Assembly (NCBI GenBank): GCA_020086605.1
Contig: JACBWW010000028.1
Span: 10,242,858 to 10,306,857, forward strand
Source of the DNA: Lanius collurio
Lineage: Eukaryota > Chordata > Aves > Passeriformes > Laniidae
Length of the DNA stretch: 64,000 bases
Direction of reading: 5' to 3'
Numbering within the stretch: the stretch's first letter is position 1; the number at the start of each line of letters is the position of its first letter. Under the pieces are notes generated by a model, which was given only the letters and a program-made list of their open reading frames with translations, was not told the DNA's origin and ran no database searches. Both the position numbers and the translations under genes were made by a program. Shown here piece after piece: positions 11,126-24,222 of the stretch.

Positions 11126-14100
11126 CCTCGGTGGTGTACGTGGTATCGGTGTGGGCTTGGCGCTCCCTCTCGAGCACTTCGGACAAATAGTTCTGGATCT
11201 TGGCATTCGGATGCCGTCATACGGATGCGTATGTGTGTTGTGCATGCGTGTTACTGCACCCCCGGGACTCTGCGTGTTCTTTTCTCATTACTTTCACAAA
11301 CAAACGGTAACAGGTATGAGGGTTTCAGACCAAGTCTTGAGACACACACTTCCTGGGACAAAACATACCTGCATGGCCTTCAGTGTGGGCATGGGATTGT
11401 TTTGCTTCTTCTCTGAGCCTCTCTCCTGTCATAGGATACAGACATTGCACAAAACTAGAGTACTATGAACATTTCACCTGAGACTACTATATCGTTTTCT
11501 ATTGTATTACACAGCAGTGTCTGAATGTTAATAAAAACTATTTTCAAAAAAAGGTTAGCATTTGGATGGGGAAAGGAGAGGGGGGGTGTTTCATCTTTTT
11601 TTTCAATTGAGACTAAAAATATATTTCCACACAAGGCAACTACAACTGATCAGATTTTCTACAGACAACTGTGGATCCTTCCTCTGGAAAAATTTAATAC
11701 CTAAAAGGAGTCGTCTATTTATATACTATTATATCTTTGCTTTTTTCGTACTGCAACCAGGAAAAGACAGATTGCTGCTGCACCACAGCTGAAGTAACTA
11801 CTTTTATTGACGATTTGTATTTCCAGTGGTGTGAAATGCACATTTAATTGTAAAATAAGACTGTGTCACCTGCCAGTCAGTTGCTGCCATCAACCTCTTT
11901 TGTGCTTGGATCAAATTATTGCACAACAGAGAAAGTGACAGCATCAGGGCACAATGACAAAGCTGTAGTTTGCACGGAAAGAAGACCGAGGCCCGGAGAG
12001 ACTGCAGCTACAGAAACAGCTGTCTTATCAGCACACTGCAGAGATAGAGACGGCTCAAGAGGTCCTCAACAGATAATGACTTGAATAGCTTTGCAATGCG
12101 CCAAACTTCACGCTTGATAAGACCAGCCCAGTGTAGAGAGCAGCAGAGACCGAGCTCTTTTCTATTTTATCTTTGCTGTAAATTAAGAAATTGAAATTCA
12201 GGTGGCATAGCAGCCAGCATGTTGCTGATAATCCAGTGAAGTAAACTGTCATTAGGATATTTTCAGCAAAGAGAAATAGGTTTCTCTTCCTAGATGCTGC
12301 TTTAATAAAAACACCTTAACATCCTCAACCCAAATCGCTGTCCCAGCAGTACCTGAACTGGGGTGGGAGATCCTTGTCTGTTTTGCTGTTGTGACATATC
12401 TTTGAATCCCAGAACAAACCATCCATTTGGCTGTCAAGTTCTTTACAAAGGACAAAACACTTTCACTTTGAAACTGCAGTGGCTTATTTTCAATTCTCCA
12501 TTTCCTCTCCAGGAGAAGGAGCTGCACTGTGATTTTTAATAAACAACAGTCAAGCTCACATTAAAGCACACAAGCTCAATTCTGTAGCAGATAATACAAG
12601 CATGTGTTTGTGAGCACAGCTAAACAGAAATTAATTGCTACTATGAAAAGGATCTGTAATAACCTTTGTAATTATTCACTTGAAAAAATATGAGCCATGG
12701 TACACACATTAATATATTTTATAGGAGAAAAAAAAATCCTGTTTCAAACTGTGGTTTTAGTTTGATTAATGTCATCAGATTAGAATACTACAGCTCCACC
12801 TTTTTCCAGAAGAAATACTTACTTTAGACTGAGTTCTGTTTACCTTTGATCTGTGTTTTTTTGAAGAAAGCTTTGTAGAAAATGCAATTAAAATGAATAT
12901 AGTTGGAGCATATAACCTAAGGTCACAGAGCATTATTTTCTAAAGAAGGGTTTGCTACATGAACTTAATTCCTTGTGATTGCTTCTTGAAGAGCCAGGGT
13001 AACTGTACAGACTTGTAAGCCATTAAGTTATCTAATTTTGGGCACTAGGGCTACCTTTCCATCTTCTTCAAATTAAGACAAGATTAACTATTTCTTAACA
13101 GAAGACAAGGTACTTAAGCCAAAAGGAACTTGAACCTGAACAGAAATCTAAAGACTTACCACTCAGACTTGTTAAATGGAGGGCAGAGAGGCGAGACTAG
13201 TTCCATCCTGTGATAATCTAACCACATATATATATATAGCCTGTCACTTAAACATACCTGATACCAGGAGCTAGCAAGAAAGAAGTAACAAAGACCCAGA
13301 AGATGAGTAATTTATTTCATATTTTAAGACAGCAAGCTTTGTCAGAGCCAAGAAAAAGGCAGAATCAGGGGAGAAGGGAAGCATCTGTGGCATATGCACT
13401 TTGTTAGATGCACCTTTTTGCTTGTCCCTGAGATCTGGGGGCTTTTCTAATGGTGTGGCAGAGAGCAAAACCAGAGTGTGATGTGAGAGAGCATAAGGCA
13501 GATGCGGATAAGGTCAAACTTATTCAGCAACTTAGGTCCACTGTGCAGTTTTAGCACGCACAAATTACTGCCAAGTGGCTGTCCCTGAATCAGAAAAACA
13601 CTTAGTTTTTGAGCTGCATTTCAGAGTTCACAAGTAGGTAGGTCGTTCTGATAAAATTCACAACGCAGAGAACTCAACTATAACAATTTGCCCTTGCCCC
13701 TTCTAACTTGTGGGGAATACGTAAACACAGCCTGAAGTGATTGAGATCCTTGCCAGCAAAACACTGTGTAAATGTGAGGAGAAATAACCTTGTGTAAAAG
13801 AGACAATGGAACACAAGAATGCAATCAATATTTTTAATGCTGCTTTTTATCCAAAAATATCAAGTCCTTTTTAAGTTCTTCAGTGAATCATCCCAAATAT
13901 TGTCAATTCAGTTAGACTGGACTTCCACCATAATAATGTTTCTCCGAGAAAAAGATGTATGGTTATAAAGTAACTGCAATGAGCATATCCTCTCATGGTA
14001 TTAAAGCTACAGGAATATTGACTTAAAAGATAGATTTTATTTTTTTTTTCTACAGCCTATGTCTGTTTTAATTTGTTGAGGTGGAAAGCACATATTACTC

Positions 14101-16519
14101 AAAAATAGCTTTTTTAGTATGCCAGCCTATTTCCTGCTGACAGCACAGTGAAGCAATATAGTAGCTGTTGCTACCATTATTTTACCGAAAAAGTCCTTTT
14201 AAATTCCAAAGTATTTGTCTAATATGTAATTAGATCATTTTCAGATAATCAGACCACATAGGTAAGAGACAAAAAATTTTTTGACCTTGAAGAGCAAGTA
14301 CTTAAATACATTCCACATAATTCGAAATATCAACTTGAATTTTTTGTTTTATTCAATTAAGATAGCTTGACTCCAGCTGGAAATTATGATTCAGTAGAGG
14401 TATACATTGTGTTCTGCACTAACATATAAGGGCAGGATTTTGGAAGGTGTATGAAACTAGTTTATTTTCCTCCTTCTCCAAATAAAGTTCATATATTTTT
14501 AATACACTATGACTGCTCAAATATGGGGAGAAGACAACTGTCCACATAATCTTGAGACAGGATATTAAAAATGCTTTTTTCATAGCATTATGTTAAAGGC
14601 AATTACCTCTTTTTTCATGTGTACTCCATGCTTGCCAAGTAACTTCACATAGTTTTCACACTTTTCTTTTACCTTTATATGTTATGTTACAATTAGTTTA
14701 TAAAGAAGTGGCTTAATATTTAAAACATGTAGAATTAGAATTTGCCAATTATTTCTTGCAATTGCTAGATATGAAATAGATACTTTCAAAAAGCACTTCC
14801 CTTATCTTACTTACATCATCACCATCAAGATCTTTCTTTGAACTATCAAGCTTAAAAGTATCTAAATAACTATTTTTTATTCTTTTTTAGGCCAAAATTA
14901 CTCACTTGTGGTTGACCCAATGGTCTTTCACTGGTGTTGACCCAGTTTTCTTGTCTTTAAATGCTGGAGCTTTTGTTTCTTCTGCTTATACAACTCAGTT
15001 TTTGCATCAGAAGTACTATGCATAGCTCTGCACTACTTTGATTCTGCTGGAGATGAGTCATCAGCAAATCCAAATCATAAAAGATAATGTAGCTGCAAAT
15101 ATCTAAAAGGTTATTCAAACCAATAGTAACATACTGCACTGTCATACGACTTAGTGGAACAAAATTTGTCATAAAATTACAACAAATGATTTTTATGCTG
15201 TTGTGAGCATTAACTCCCCTGAAAGTTCTTCTGTGTATTTGGTCATCAAGTAATAAATATACACCCTGCAGAACAGGCATAATGGTGCTATTTTTTTTTT
15301 CATTATTATTATGACAGAGATCCAGGAAAAAGAGACTAATGAATCCTGTTTCTGTTTCTTAGTTCAAAAGAAGCCCCCAAATATAAGGCAGTAAGAAATA
15401 CAGATGTTTGAGGAACAAATGTTTGGGCAAATCCTATTTTATTCTACAATCAGCATTTCACATAAGACAGAGAAGTAGAATACATTGACTTTTAAATGTT
15501 TGTTGCCAACTTGCAATGCATTCTCATGGGTTAAAAGGAAGCATAGTGTTAATTAAATTACTGTAAAAAGTGTATACAAAAAATATCTAGAGAATACTTG
15601 GAGATAGTTCATCACCAAATGAATGGCTCCATGAAATAAGGACTTACTGGAGTACAACTTTTAGGGTCAAGATCGTGTTTCTGTCCATGTTTTGGGACAC
15701 GCAACACAGTGAATGAAAATTGTGGAGTGCGGCAAGCAGAATGGTAATAAGCATTTGTTTAAGTGCTGAACACAAAATTGTCTTCTCAGAACAGAGGGGC
15801 TTATCAGCAGGATAAACCTCAATAAGGATAAGTGGTGAGTGACAGTGATTCTTGAAAAAGTAAGATCATAATCAAATGTGCAAATAAAAACCAGAGAATA
15901 ACAGCAGCGCTGAAGACATGGTTGTAGGTTACTACTAGGAGTCATGAAAATATGACGTTGCAAGAAAGAGAGATTTCACTCTGAGGTGTGCAAACAAAAG
16001 CGTGATTTAAAAAGACATACATGAATACATTTCTTATTTGACATTGATGATCTGAGAATAGAACACTGCATCCCATCTTTCCTTATTTTTTAGAAAAACT
16101 GGAAAAAGCCCATTAAAGGGTGTTTAAAAGCAAAGATTTTAGAAAACTTGAACATAATTTAAGAGAAAAACTGTTTAGAAGCAGAAACTTTGACAATGAA
16201 TACAGGAACATGCTTTTAGATGCCAATCACTATTGGCAGATTATTATCAAATATTCATGCGTAAGTTAAAAAATAAAAAGAACATGATTTAATTCACAAC
16301 ATATAAAATCTAGTTCAGCAACTGGAAAACAGTATTTAAGAGTAGTTAAGTACTGGATCACATTACTTAAGCAAATTGCTGTGCTTCAAAGTTAGATATA
16401 AAGTTTATTTTCCCTCAGAGAATAAAATTTTTGTATCAGTCATATATAATTTCCCACCACCAAAATTACTATAGTTCTACATGTTTTTCCCTGTCCTTTA
16501 AAATCAGTTGAATGACTGA
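11126..16519. other. Repeat-poor non-coding DNA
   Basis: No coding exon or transposon is recognised. The interval 11863-12260 stands out by higher GC, scattered CpGs and a lack of low-complexity sequence, which fits a conserved non-coding element. A short (TA)n run lies near 13224-13238. The rest is AT-rich with frequent stops in all frames. Confidence 0.5.
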
Positions 16520-16612
16520 GAAAAAAAAAATCACATAAAGCACCAAGACAAAAAAAGCCAACTAAACAAATAAAAAAGCCCCCAACAACCAAAAAACCAC
16601 ACCAAGACAAAA
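16520..16612. repeat. A/C-rich low-complexity tract
   Basis: An A10 run is followed by CAAA, CCAA and CAACC words with almost no G or T. It resembles similar tracts at 24178 and 34939, and in reverse complement those at 17489 and 27983. Confidence 0.7.
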
Positions 16613-17488
16613 TTAGTCCCGATAGGCTAAAAAACCTGTAAAGTAATAGACAAGTTCTCTGCTTTTGTCAGTAAGCGCTGGAACCAAGCAAATACAAGTC
16701 TGATGAGCAAAGCTATCTGCATTCTAGCATTTTTTCCAGATGAATTCGAAGGCTGATTGTAGGTTTGGTTTTGTTTTTGATCTTCCAGATCTCAAACTTC
16801 AAAGTGCCTTTCAGCATTTGGCTGTTGATTCTCAGCTTGCTTTTATTTGGTCCACATGAGACATAGGAATCCAGAATTAAGCTAGCTACAGACAATCTGA
16901 ATTCTGAAAAATCATGCATCCTTTCATAATTCCCATTTGGACACTTAAAATGGTGAAATAGTAACTTACTAATGATAAATGGCGGGCAACAAAAAACCTG
17001 CATCAGACACATAAATAATGCACACAACCCACCAAATTCCTCCTCCACAAGATGGAAAAATTTCTACACTTCAGGCATCATTATCAGACATGATCAACAA
17101 TGCTGAAGATTCACCTGTAATCTGTAGAATGTGAAACAACAATGAAGAATCTGCTTTTTTACCTTCAAATAGCAAAATACTGAAACATACAGGATTAAGG
17201 TGCAGGATTAAATTTTCATAGTCTACAAATAGTTCCTAATGATGGGAACTGGTTTTAAACAGTATTTTCATGATACTGTTACTTCCACAATATTTCCCAA
17301 ATCATGTCTACATTATTTTCTTCATCCTTTACAGGGAATGGAAGATACATTGTGAGAATTAAAGGTGATTTTAATCATGTGATCTTTAACATAAAACTGA
17401 AAATAGGTGTCTACTTTGCTACTCAAATTTGCTTTGCAAACTTAAGACTTGCCTGCCTCCTTCAATTCACCTTTAACCACATGGAAGG

Positions 17489-17590
17489 TTTTTTTTTTTT
17501 TCTGGTTTTCCTTTTTTTGTTCTTTTTTTTTTTTTTGGTTGTTGTTATTGTTGGTTTGGGGTTGGTTTTTTTTGTTTTTTTTTTTTTTTT
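17489..17590. repeat. T/G-rich low-complexity tract
   Basis: Long T-runs (up to 17) are separated by GGTT, GTTGTT and GGGGTTGG words. C and A are nearly absent. It is the strand-reversed equivalent of the A/C-rich tracts elsewhere in the window. Confidence 0.8.
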
Positions 17591-20500
17591 AATGTGATGA
17601 CAAGGAAAATTAGCAATACAGGATGACTGGATATTGCTTTTTGATTCTGGAAACCTATTACTCTTCCCAAAGACATGAGATCAACATTTCTAATGCGCAT
17701 GAAAGAGGAGGTAAGCAACAAATGCAATTAAGCCACAATTATTACAAATCCTGTAAAAAGGCTTACTTATCCTTTCCATCCACAGCCTTTTTCCTCTTTT
17801 CCCCTGCATGGCAAATCTTAAAACTGTCAAGATTTATACCAGATGTATTTATTCTGCCTACCGCATAATCAGTGCTCCTAGCTGCTACATTACGACAAAA
17901 GGTAAATATCAAGATACACTCCAATTATTTTTTTTCGCTACCATTCTGCCTTAATCCTTATAAAGCATCACTGTAACTGTCAATGAGTATTCAGAGACAG
18001 AATAAAATAATTTAATTGTGAAACTTACAGCCATCTTTTCACTTTATAACTGTCAGATATGTGGTATTCATTTGCCTGCAAATAGATCTTATTAGTTCTC
18101 CCAGTCTTTATGTATTCAGATCCCCCCTGTTTCTTTAGCTTGCTCAAATAGACTAATACCTTTTTGTATTTTTTCTAGTTTGACTGGGTGTTTGAGGTCC
18201 AAAAAGCCTACTTAACTACTAAAGTTCTTTTCAATAACTATGCAAATGAGCATTGTGGACCATGCAAATATATTGTGTAATGCGATGTTCAGATAGTCAC
18301 TCATTTTGCAGTCTTTTCTGCTTTGAATAATTGCATTTCCCATGGAACACTGAGACACAGGGATCAACTATTTACAGCTTGTACCTGTGTAGAATCTCCT
18401 TAGTTTCTATATAGTATGTGTTGAGATATATAGTATGTACGTATCTTAAGAAGATCAATATTTAATTGCATACTTTGATGAAGATGGTTTACTAAAATAC
18501 TGCCCACTTCCACAACATGGGATAAAAAGGCTTGTAAAGTCTTAAGCAAAAAAAAGTTTCTCATTAGAGCCTGTTTTACAGCATCACCACCTAGTTTGTC
18601 ATAAACTGGGGCTAAGTTCTGGCAATGCTGCATCACCCAGTGCCTGGAAGGTGTGGGTAGAAAGCAAGCAACAGTAGTGTGAGGTCATGCAGTTTCATGT
18701 CTACTGACAGAAAACTGAAGTATTAAAAAATAAGAAGAGAAGAGAGGTGAAGAAAGTATTTTAGGCTGCAGTTATTTGAGTTGGGAAAACCTGCCTTTTT
18801 AATACACAAGAAAAGGAGAAACAGAGACTCTGGACATGTAAGGAGGCACTTAGCAAATTAAAAAAAGAGAACCATTACCCCAGTTAAGCTTGGGACAGGA
18901 GGTGGGGAAGTACCACATGAAGAAGAGATGCTTTTCACTCTCCAAAACCAGTATTTTCCCCTAGAATTTAATACTTCAAGAGGGACGCTTTTCTTGCATT
19001 TCCACAGCACATTAAGAATAATTTATCAGGATCTGCTGTTTGGAGACATCACCTCTAAAATCTCTCTTCAATCCACAAGGCTATGTCCTTCCTCGTTCTT
19101 GATAAGATTGACACAAGGAGAAATGAAATTATTAAAAATGACAGGGCTGGGTTTAATCTTCATATAATTATTGCTTCTCTCAGTTCTCATTGTAAAGTGC
19201 TGATTCAGCCATAGCCCAGCATTGTCTTGATTAGTCAAAATGCTTTTGGACAGAAAGAAAAGTTAACTACAGAATTTTCGTGCTTTTTTATTTTTTTTTT
19301 AAAAACAAAGTTACAACTCCAGAAAATGTTTGTACAGACAAGATGAGAGGACAGAATATGTTCTTTCTTGCCTTTAAATTTTGCTGCTGTTGTGGAAAAT
19401 GGCTTTTTTCATTTCCATTTGGGTACAACTTAGGAGTAGTGATGTAGGGCCATAACGCTGTGGAAACTTCAACACATAGTTTGTTCTCCTTGTTATGGGA
19501 ATCTTACTGAGATGAATGAAAATATTTATAGCATGTGAAGCCAAACATGTAGAACAATTCTCACCTATTTAACAGCAAAGAACATTTATTGCTTAACAAT
19601 AAAAGTATATCTTATCTTATTCATGTATCGCTTTGCCTGAGTTAATTTTTGTACTCTATGTTAAGAGCTGTTCTCAAATGGAATGGCAAAGTACATAAAA
19701 TGTACCACCTTCTTAATTTTGCAGTTTCATATGAGAAATAAATATTATTGTTGCTTTAGGAAGTGCTTTAGTGATCATAAGCCAATCGCCTTAAGGTAAA
19801 ATGTAATAAAAATGTTTTTAAATTGTTTGAGTAGCAACAGATATTTTCATTAATTATTCTGACATTATATACCACGGAACATCTCTTTTATTCTTACTTT
19901 GCTGCTTTTAGGTTACAGAGGAAAGAAGAATTCTTTCTAGTCTTACATTTTTTAAGTCCTATCATGCCAAGAATTTTCAGTTAAGCCTTTCTTCTTTCTT
20001 TCTTTGGTTTCAATGTTATTATTTATAGCAGACTTTCATTTTCTGTTGTTTTATTTTTTTTCCAATTCATAGAACTCTGCGAAAAAGACTTGAGAACAAA
20101 GATACCATATTTTAAATAAACTTTCCTTGTCAATGAATTTATATTCATAGCCATTAAGTACTGAGGCATCATCTTCAACAATCTCTTTATAACATCACAG
20201 CTAATTTATTAGTGTTTACTAGTTTGGTAAGAATGTTTTGTAATTCTTTAAATTTTGCTTCTAAATTGAGCAAGGAAATCACATCAGAAGCAGACAATTT
20301 GGTGATAACATCAAATATCTACCATTATGAAAGCAAAAGTCTGAAAACCAAAAAAGCAAAGCGAAATACAAATTGCAGTTGTTTTCCATTCTATTGAGGC
20401 ACTCCTAACATGCTAAATTGTATTTTTGAATTAATTGTGAAATATTCTGCTTTCTAACAGTTTTCTTTCAATGGTTATTTTCACAGACTTTCAATACCTT

Positions 20501-23500
20501 CCACATTAATTTGGCTCAAGATGCTTGCTCTGAATGATAATGTAACAAGAAGGAAACAGAAGCAAGTATTAAAAGAAGATGCTTGAATCCTTCTTCAGCT
20601 GCAGAGTCCAAGAGCACTTTGCTAACAGAAGAATGTAGTGTGGCCAGTTTGCAAAGAGGGCTCTGATGTACCATTTGCCATTGGGAAAATGCACTATCTG
20701 CAAAGGGTTTGGTGTTTGATCTGAGAGTGATATGGCAGAACACACACTGTTACACTGCAAATCCACTAGTGCAGAAACACATCTTGAATAGTTTAGGAAG
20801 TAGATATGCAATAAGACTACCTTAGCAAAGGTAATAAATTTAGAATCTACATGAAGTGTTTTGTTTAATAACCCATTTATAAAAAGAATTAATACAACAT
20901 TCTCTACAATCTACAACCTCCTGCTCCTTTCCTCACTAAGTGCATGACATTTTGCAAATAAAAATTTGAATTACCAGCAATGGGAAAACTAAGTCCTAAC
21001 ACCTTTAGTTTGATTTAATATGAATTAATATTAAGCAAGAGACAATGGAGAGCAAAGCAAAAAGGTAAAACATGGAGACAGGATTCACAGCTTAGGATTT
21101 CCTGACCCATGTTGTTCTGGGCTGAACTTAGATTTTTAGGCAGTGGTGACATGATGAAACATTTCTTGATAATGAATGAGAAGTAAGTGATAGCTCGGAT
21201 AAACTCTTACATTAGCTGCTTTTAAGATCAGTCACCTATTCCTTATTTGCTTTATGGGTAGGACTGATCTCAGTGTCATTGTTCCTCTTTTGGCAACCCC
21301 TTTCATTTTTATGATCAGATGTGCAAGAAAGTGTGCTGCTGCATCCTCTGCAATCCTCCTGCCACAGAATGTGAGGGAGGAAAACACAGGTCAGTTTCCA
21401 CAAAACTTGTCCCTAAACGATGGAAATGCAGATAAATGTAGATGCAGTATGAAGCCTTTGGAGGAAGTAAATAATGTTTTCATTTGCAAGCAGTTTTCAG
21501 AAGGAAATATACCTCTGATATTGCTCAGCTATAGTTTGAATATGAAGGTTTATAAAACCCAATCCAGGTGTGCTTGTGACAGGGGTATGGTGATCCTTCC
21601 AGAGCAGACCTTGCTGTTGTGGGTCCTGGGTTACATGGGAAGTTTGATCTGGTTCTAAGATACTCTAGCTGGAGATGAAACTGCCCCAAAACTACTGCCC
21701 ATACTGATTATAGCTGTTTGGGAATCGAAATAGAAAGCCACGTTCCTAGCAGTCTGCTGCTTGAACTCTGGGATTGCACCCTCCTCATTTGGTCTTAAGG
21801 AGATGTGGATTATGCTGCTGACGCTGACAGGGCATTGTGAGTTTAAAAGAGTGACTGTGGGAGTAACAACAAAACTGCAATCAGTGGATGTTTCAGCTCT
21901 GTTCTATTTGAAAGGCCTTTTTTTTCCCCCCTCCAGTCTGTAGGCCATGTAATTTTTCTCTTAGCTTACACTGGTACAGCCACAACTCAGTAATATTCTG
22001 GATAAGCTAGAAAGCCATGGCAGAAGTTTTGCTTCCATAGTTGATGGAAAGGACCTTCTGATGTTTGGCCGAGTTTAACCTCTGCTCTCCCATAGGTATT
22101 TAAATTTAAGAAATAAAAATCCAAATTCATCACTTTGTGAATTCCTACCTTTTTCCTGGTCATCTCCTTTGCATAAATGTGACCTGTGGGAGACTGGATT
22201 CTTGCTTTCTTTGGTGAAAGATCCATGTTTTAAGACAGCTGCTGCACTCTGAAGAAGAAACTGATGATGGAACCGTTTTTGTATCGACCCCCTTGAGTGG
22301 TAAACTGTGATTTATACAGAGACACTGCCCCTGATTGCCTGCATAGCAGGACCTGCCAGCACAGGACAAACGGCAACACGTATGGTCAGACTTCTTCCTG
22401 TAAACTGCAAGAATCAAACTTCAGAGAGCAGGTAGAAAAAAAATCCAGCAACAATACTTGTATTTGTAAGATAAGGAAAACATCAGATCATACCTGCAAA
22501 AATATGTATGTGTGAGGTTTCTAACCAATTATGTGAACTAAAGAACTGTCTACATATTTCTAGATCTTGAGAAACCTCTGAGTCTTTTTATCCTTCTTTA
22601 TGCCAGTGCTCATGTACTGATAGATATTGCAGCATCTTGCTGCAATTCTTGGGGACTCATTTCTCTGCAGCATTGTTCTTCACTGCAAAACTTCTCCATG
22701 AATGTTCTTAAACTGGAATTAAACTAAAATTTATTGTTGAAAAATGTCTAGAGAAACCTTCTGGTCTACCCCAGCTCATTCCAAATGCCACTAAGGCTGA
22801 CAGATATGAAGAGTGAACCTATGATCAAAGCTTGTGTCGTTTGCCTATTTATTATCTTCTTTACTGTCTATGTCAGTGCCTGTTCCAATATCCTTTCTTC
22901 CTCTCCCATGTTTCTGCTAACTCTTACTTCTCATTTCATGTAGAGTAGACAGACCAGAAAACACCTTACAAAATCACGTGTAAATCTATCTTTTGTCCTC
23001 CAGAAATCGTCCCAGCTGAAGCAGAGATCACAGCAGCTTCTGCTGTCTCTGGCCTCTAGCACTGTGTTGCAAGCTGACATGAAGGGTCTGGTCTTCCAAT
23101 TGGCACTCCTATTACAGTATGGGCTACATCTTAGTGTTTGAAAAGCCTCTCTGCTTTAACACCTCGTGTTATCTCAGTAAAGTGATGTTTAAATAACTGA
23201 ACTGGCTTCAATGAACTGTAGTTGCCATTTTTCTGCTTCTTAGTGAGAAAAATTGAAGATAATTATGAAGTGGATGAGCAGGTTTAATGAAAGCTGGTTT
23301 CTTTTGGTATATTCCTGAAGCAGCAATCATCATCTGTTTGGCTTTTGAAGAGCAACAATTATAATCACTCAAAATCCCAAGGGGAACAAAAATAGAACTT
23401 AAATTAGCATATAAAATATACAGCTGGATTGGGCAAGCCTATAAAAATCTGGGAAAATCATTCTAATTTGAAAGCTATTCAGAATCACAAGCAAAATGAA

Positions 23501-24177
23501 TACAAGAGTATTTCACATGTTTCTTCCTTTCTTTCCCTTTTTGAAGTAGTAACATAACAACATTTATAGGATTTTCCTACAACATGGAAATGAAAACCCA
23601 TTGCCAAGAAAGAGACTAAGTAAAAATAGGCTAAAAGTGCATTTTCAAAATAATAGATAAACTTAAGCATTATAATATCATTTTAGTGGTATTAATCTAC
23701 CAAAGCTGTGATATAACTCTATTGCAAAGTCATGTGCAATGACTTTCCAGAGCTGAAAAATAAAAATAAAGCTGAGACAGCTTGTTAAACATTTCAGCTT
23801 TATCAGACAACTGAGCAGTGATAATACTTAAAAGAAAATAACAACCAATGAGAAAAATAAGTTGCAAGAAATTACAGTATCTGTGAAGCTTTCAGTGACC
23901 ATTTAAGATGGTCATTTTTATAGTTAACAGAAACTCAGCAATCAGTAAAGAAAATTATTTTCCTTATGCTACAATGTCCACATTTGAACTGTTACCTAGT
24001 AATATTAGCTTCTGGAAATAAATCTTCATTTTATTAAACTCTAAACTCAAAGACGGAATTGCTTTTCCAATACTACTGAATATTTATTACCTTTAGTAAT
24101 TTTGACTTGAAATATTAGATCTAGTTCTTCTCAGTCAAGGTTAAATAAGACAGTATGCAGCTGCAGGAATGACATTC
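17591..24177. other. AT-rich non-coding DNA
   Basis: No recognisable exon, RNA gene or transposon. The longest frame is a 134-codon plus-strand one at 21254-21658. Its predicted protein is hydrophobic and cysteine-rich at the start but matches no family I know. It lacks splice or promoter context, so I do not call it a gene. Octamer motifs at 18240-18269 are listed separately. Confidence 0.5.
18240..18269 (+). promoter_or_regulatory. Paired POU octamers flanking a SOX-type site
   Basis: Two perfect ATGCAAAT octamers (18240-18247 and 18262-18269) lie 22 bp apart, start to start, in the same orientation. A CATTGT SOX-type core (18251-18256) lies between them. POU and SOX factors are known to act together on such sites in neural and stem-cell enhancers. 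Function here is inferred only from motif grouping. Confidence 0.3.
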
Positions 24178-24222
24178 AAAAAAAACCCAAAAACATAAAA
24201 ACAAAACAAAACAAAACAAAAG
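24178..24222. repeat. (ACAAA)n-type low-complexity tract
   Basis: A-rich sequence with about five ACAAA units at 24199-24221, preceded by an A-rich run with ACCC and CATAA words. Confidence 0.8.

Noticed and set aside
10561..11416. Charged Arg-Glu-Glu-Lys and Ser-Leu-Leu-Phe proteins
   Set aside because: They are the two-strand readings of the (TTCTC)n microsatellite.
17304..17400. Splice-acceptor-like tract with a short exon ending at AAAG/GTGATT
   Set aside because: The exon would be only about 30 bp, the donor is weak and no protein is recognised.
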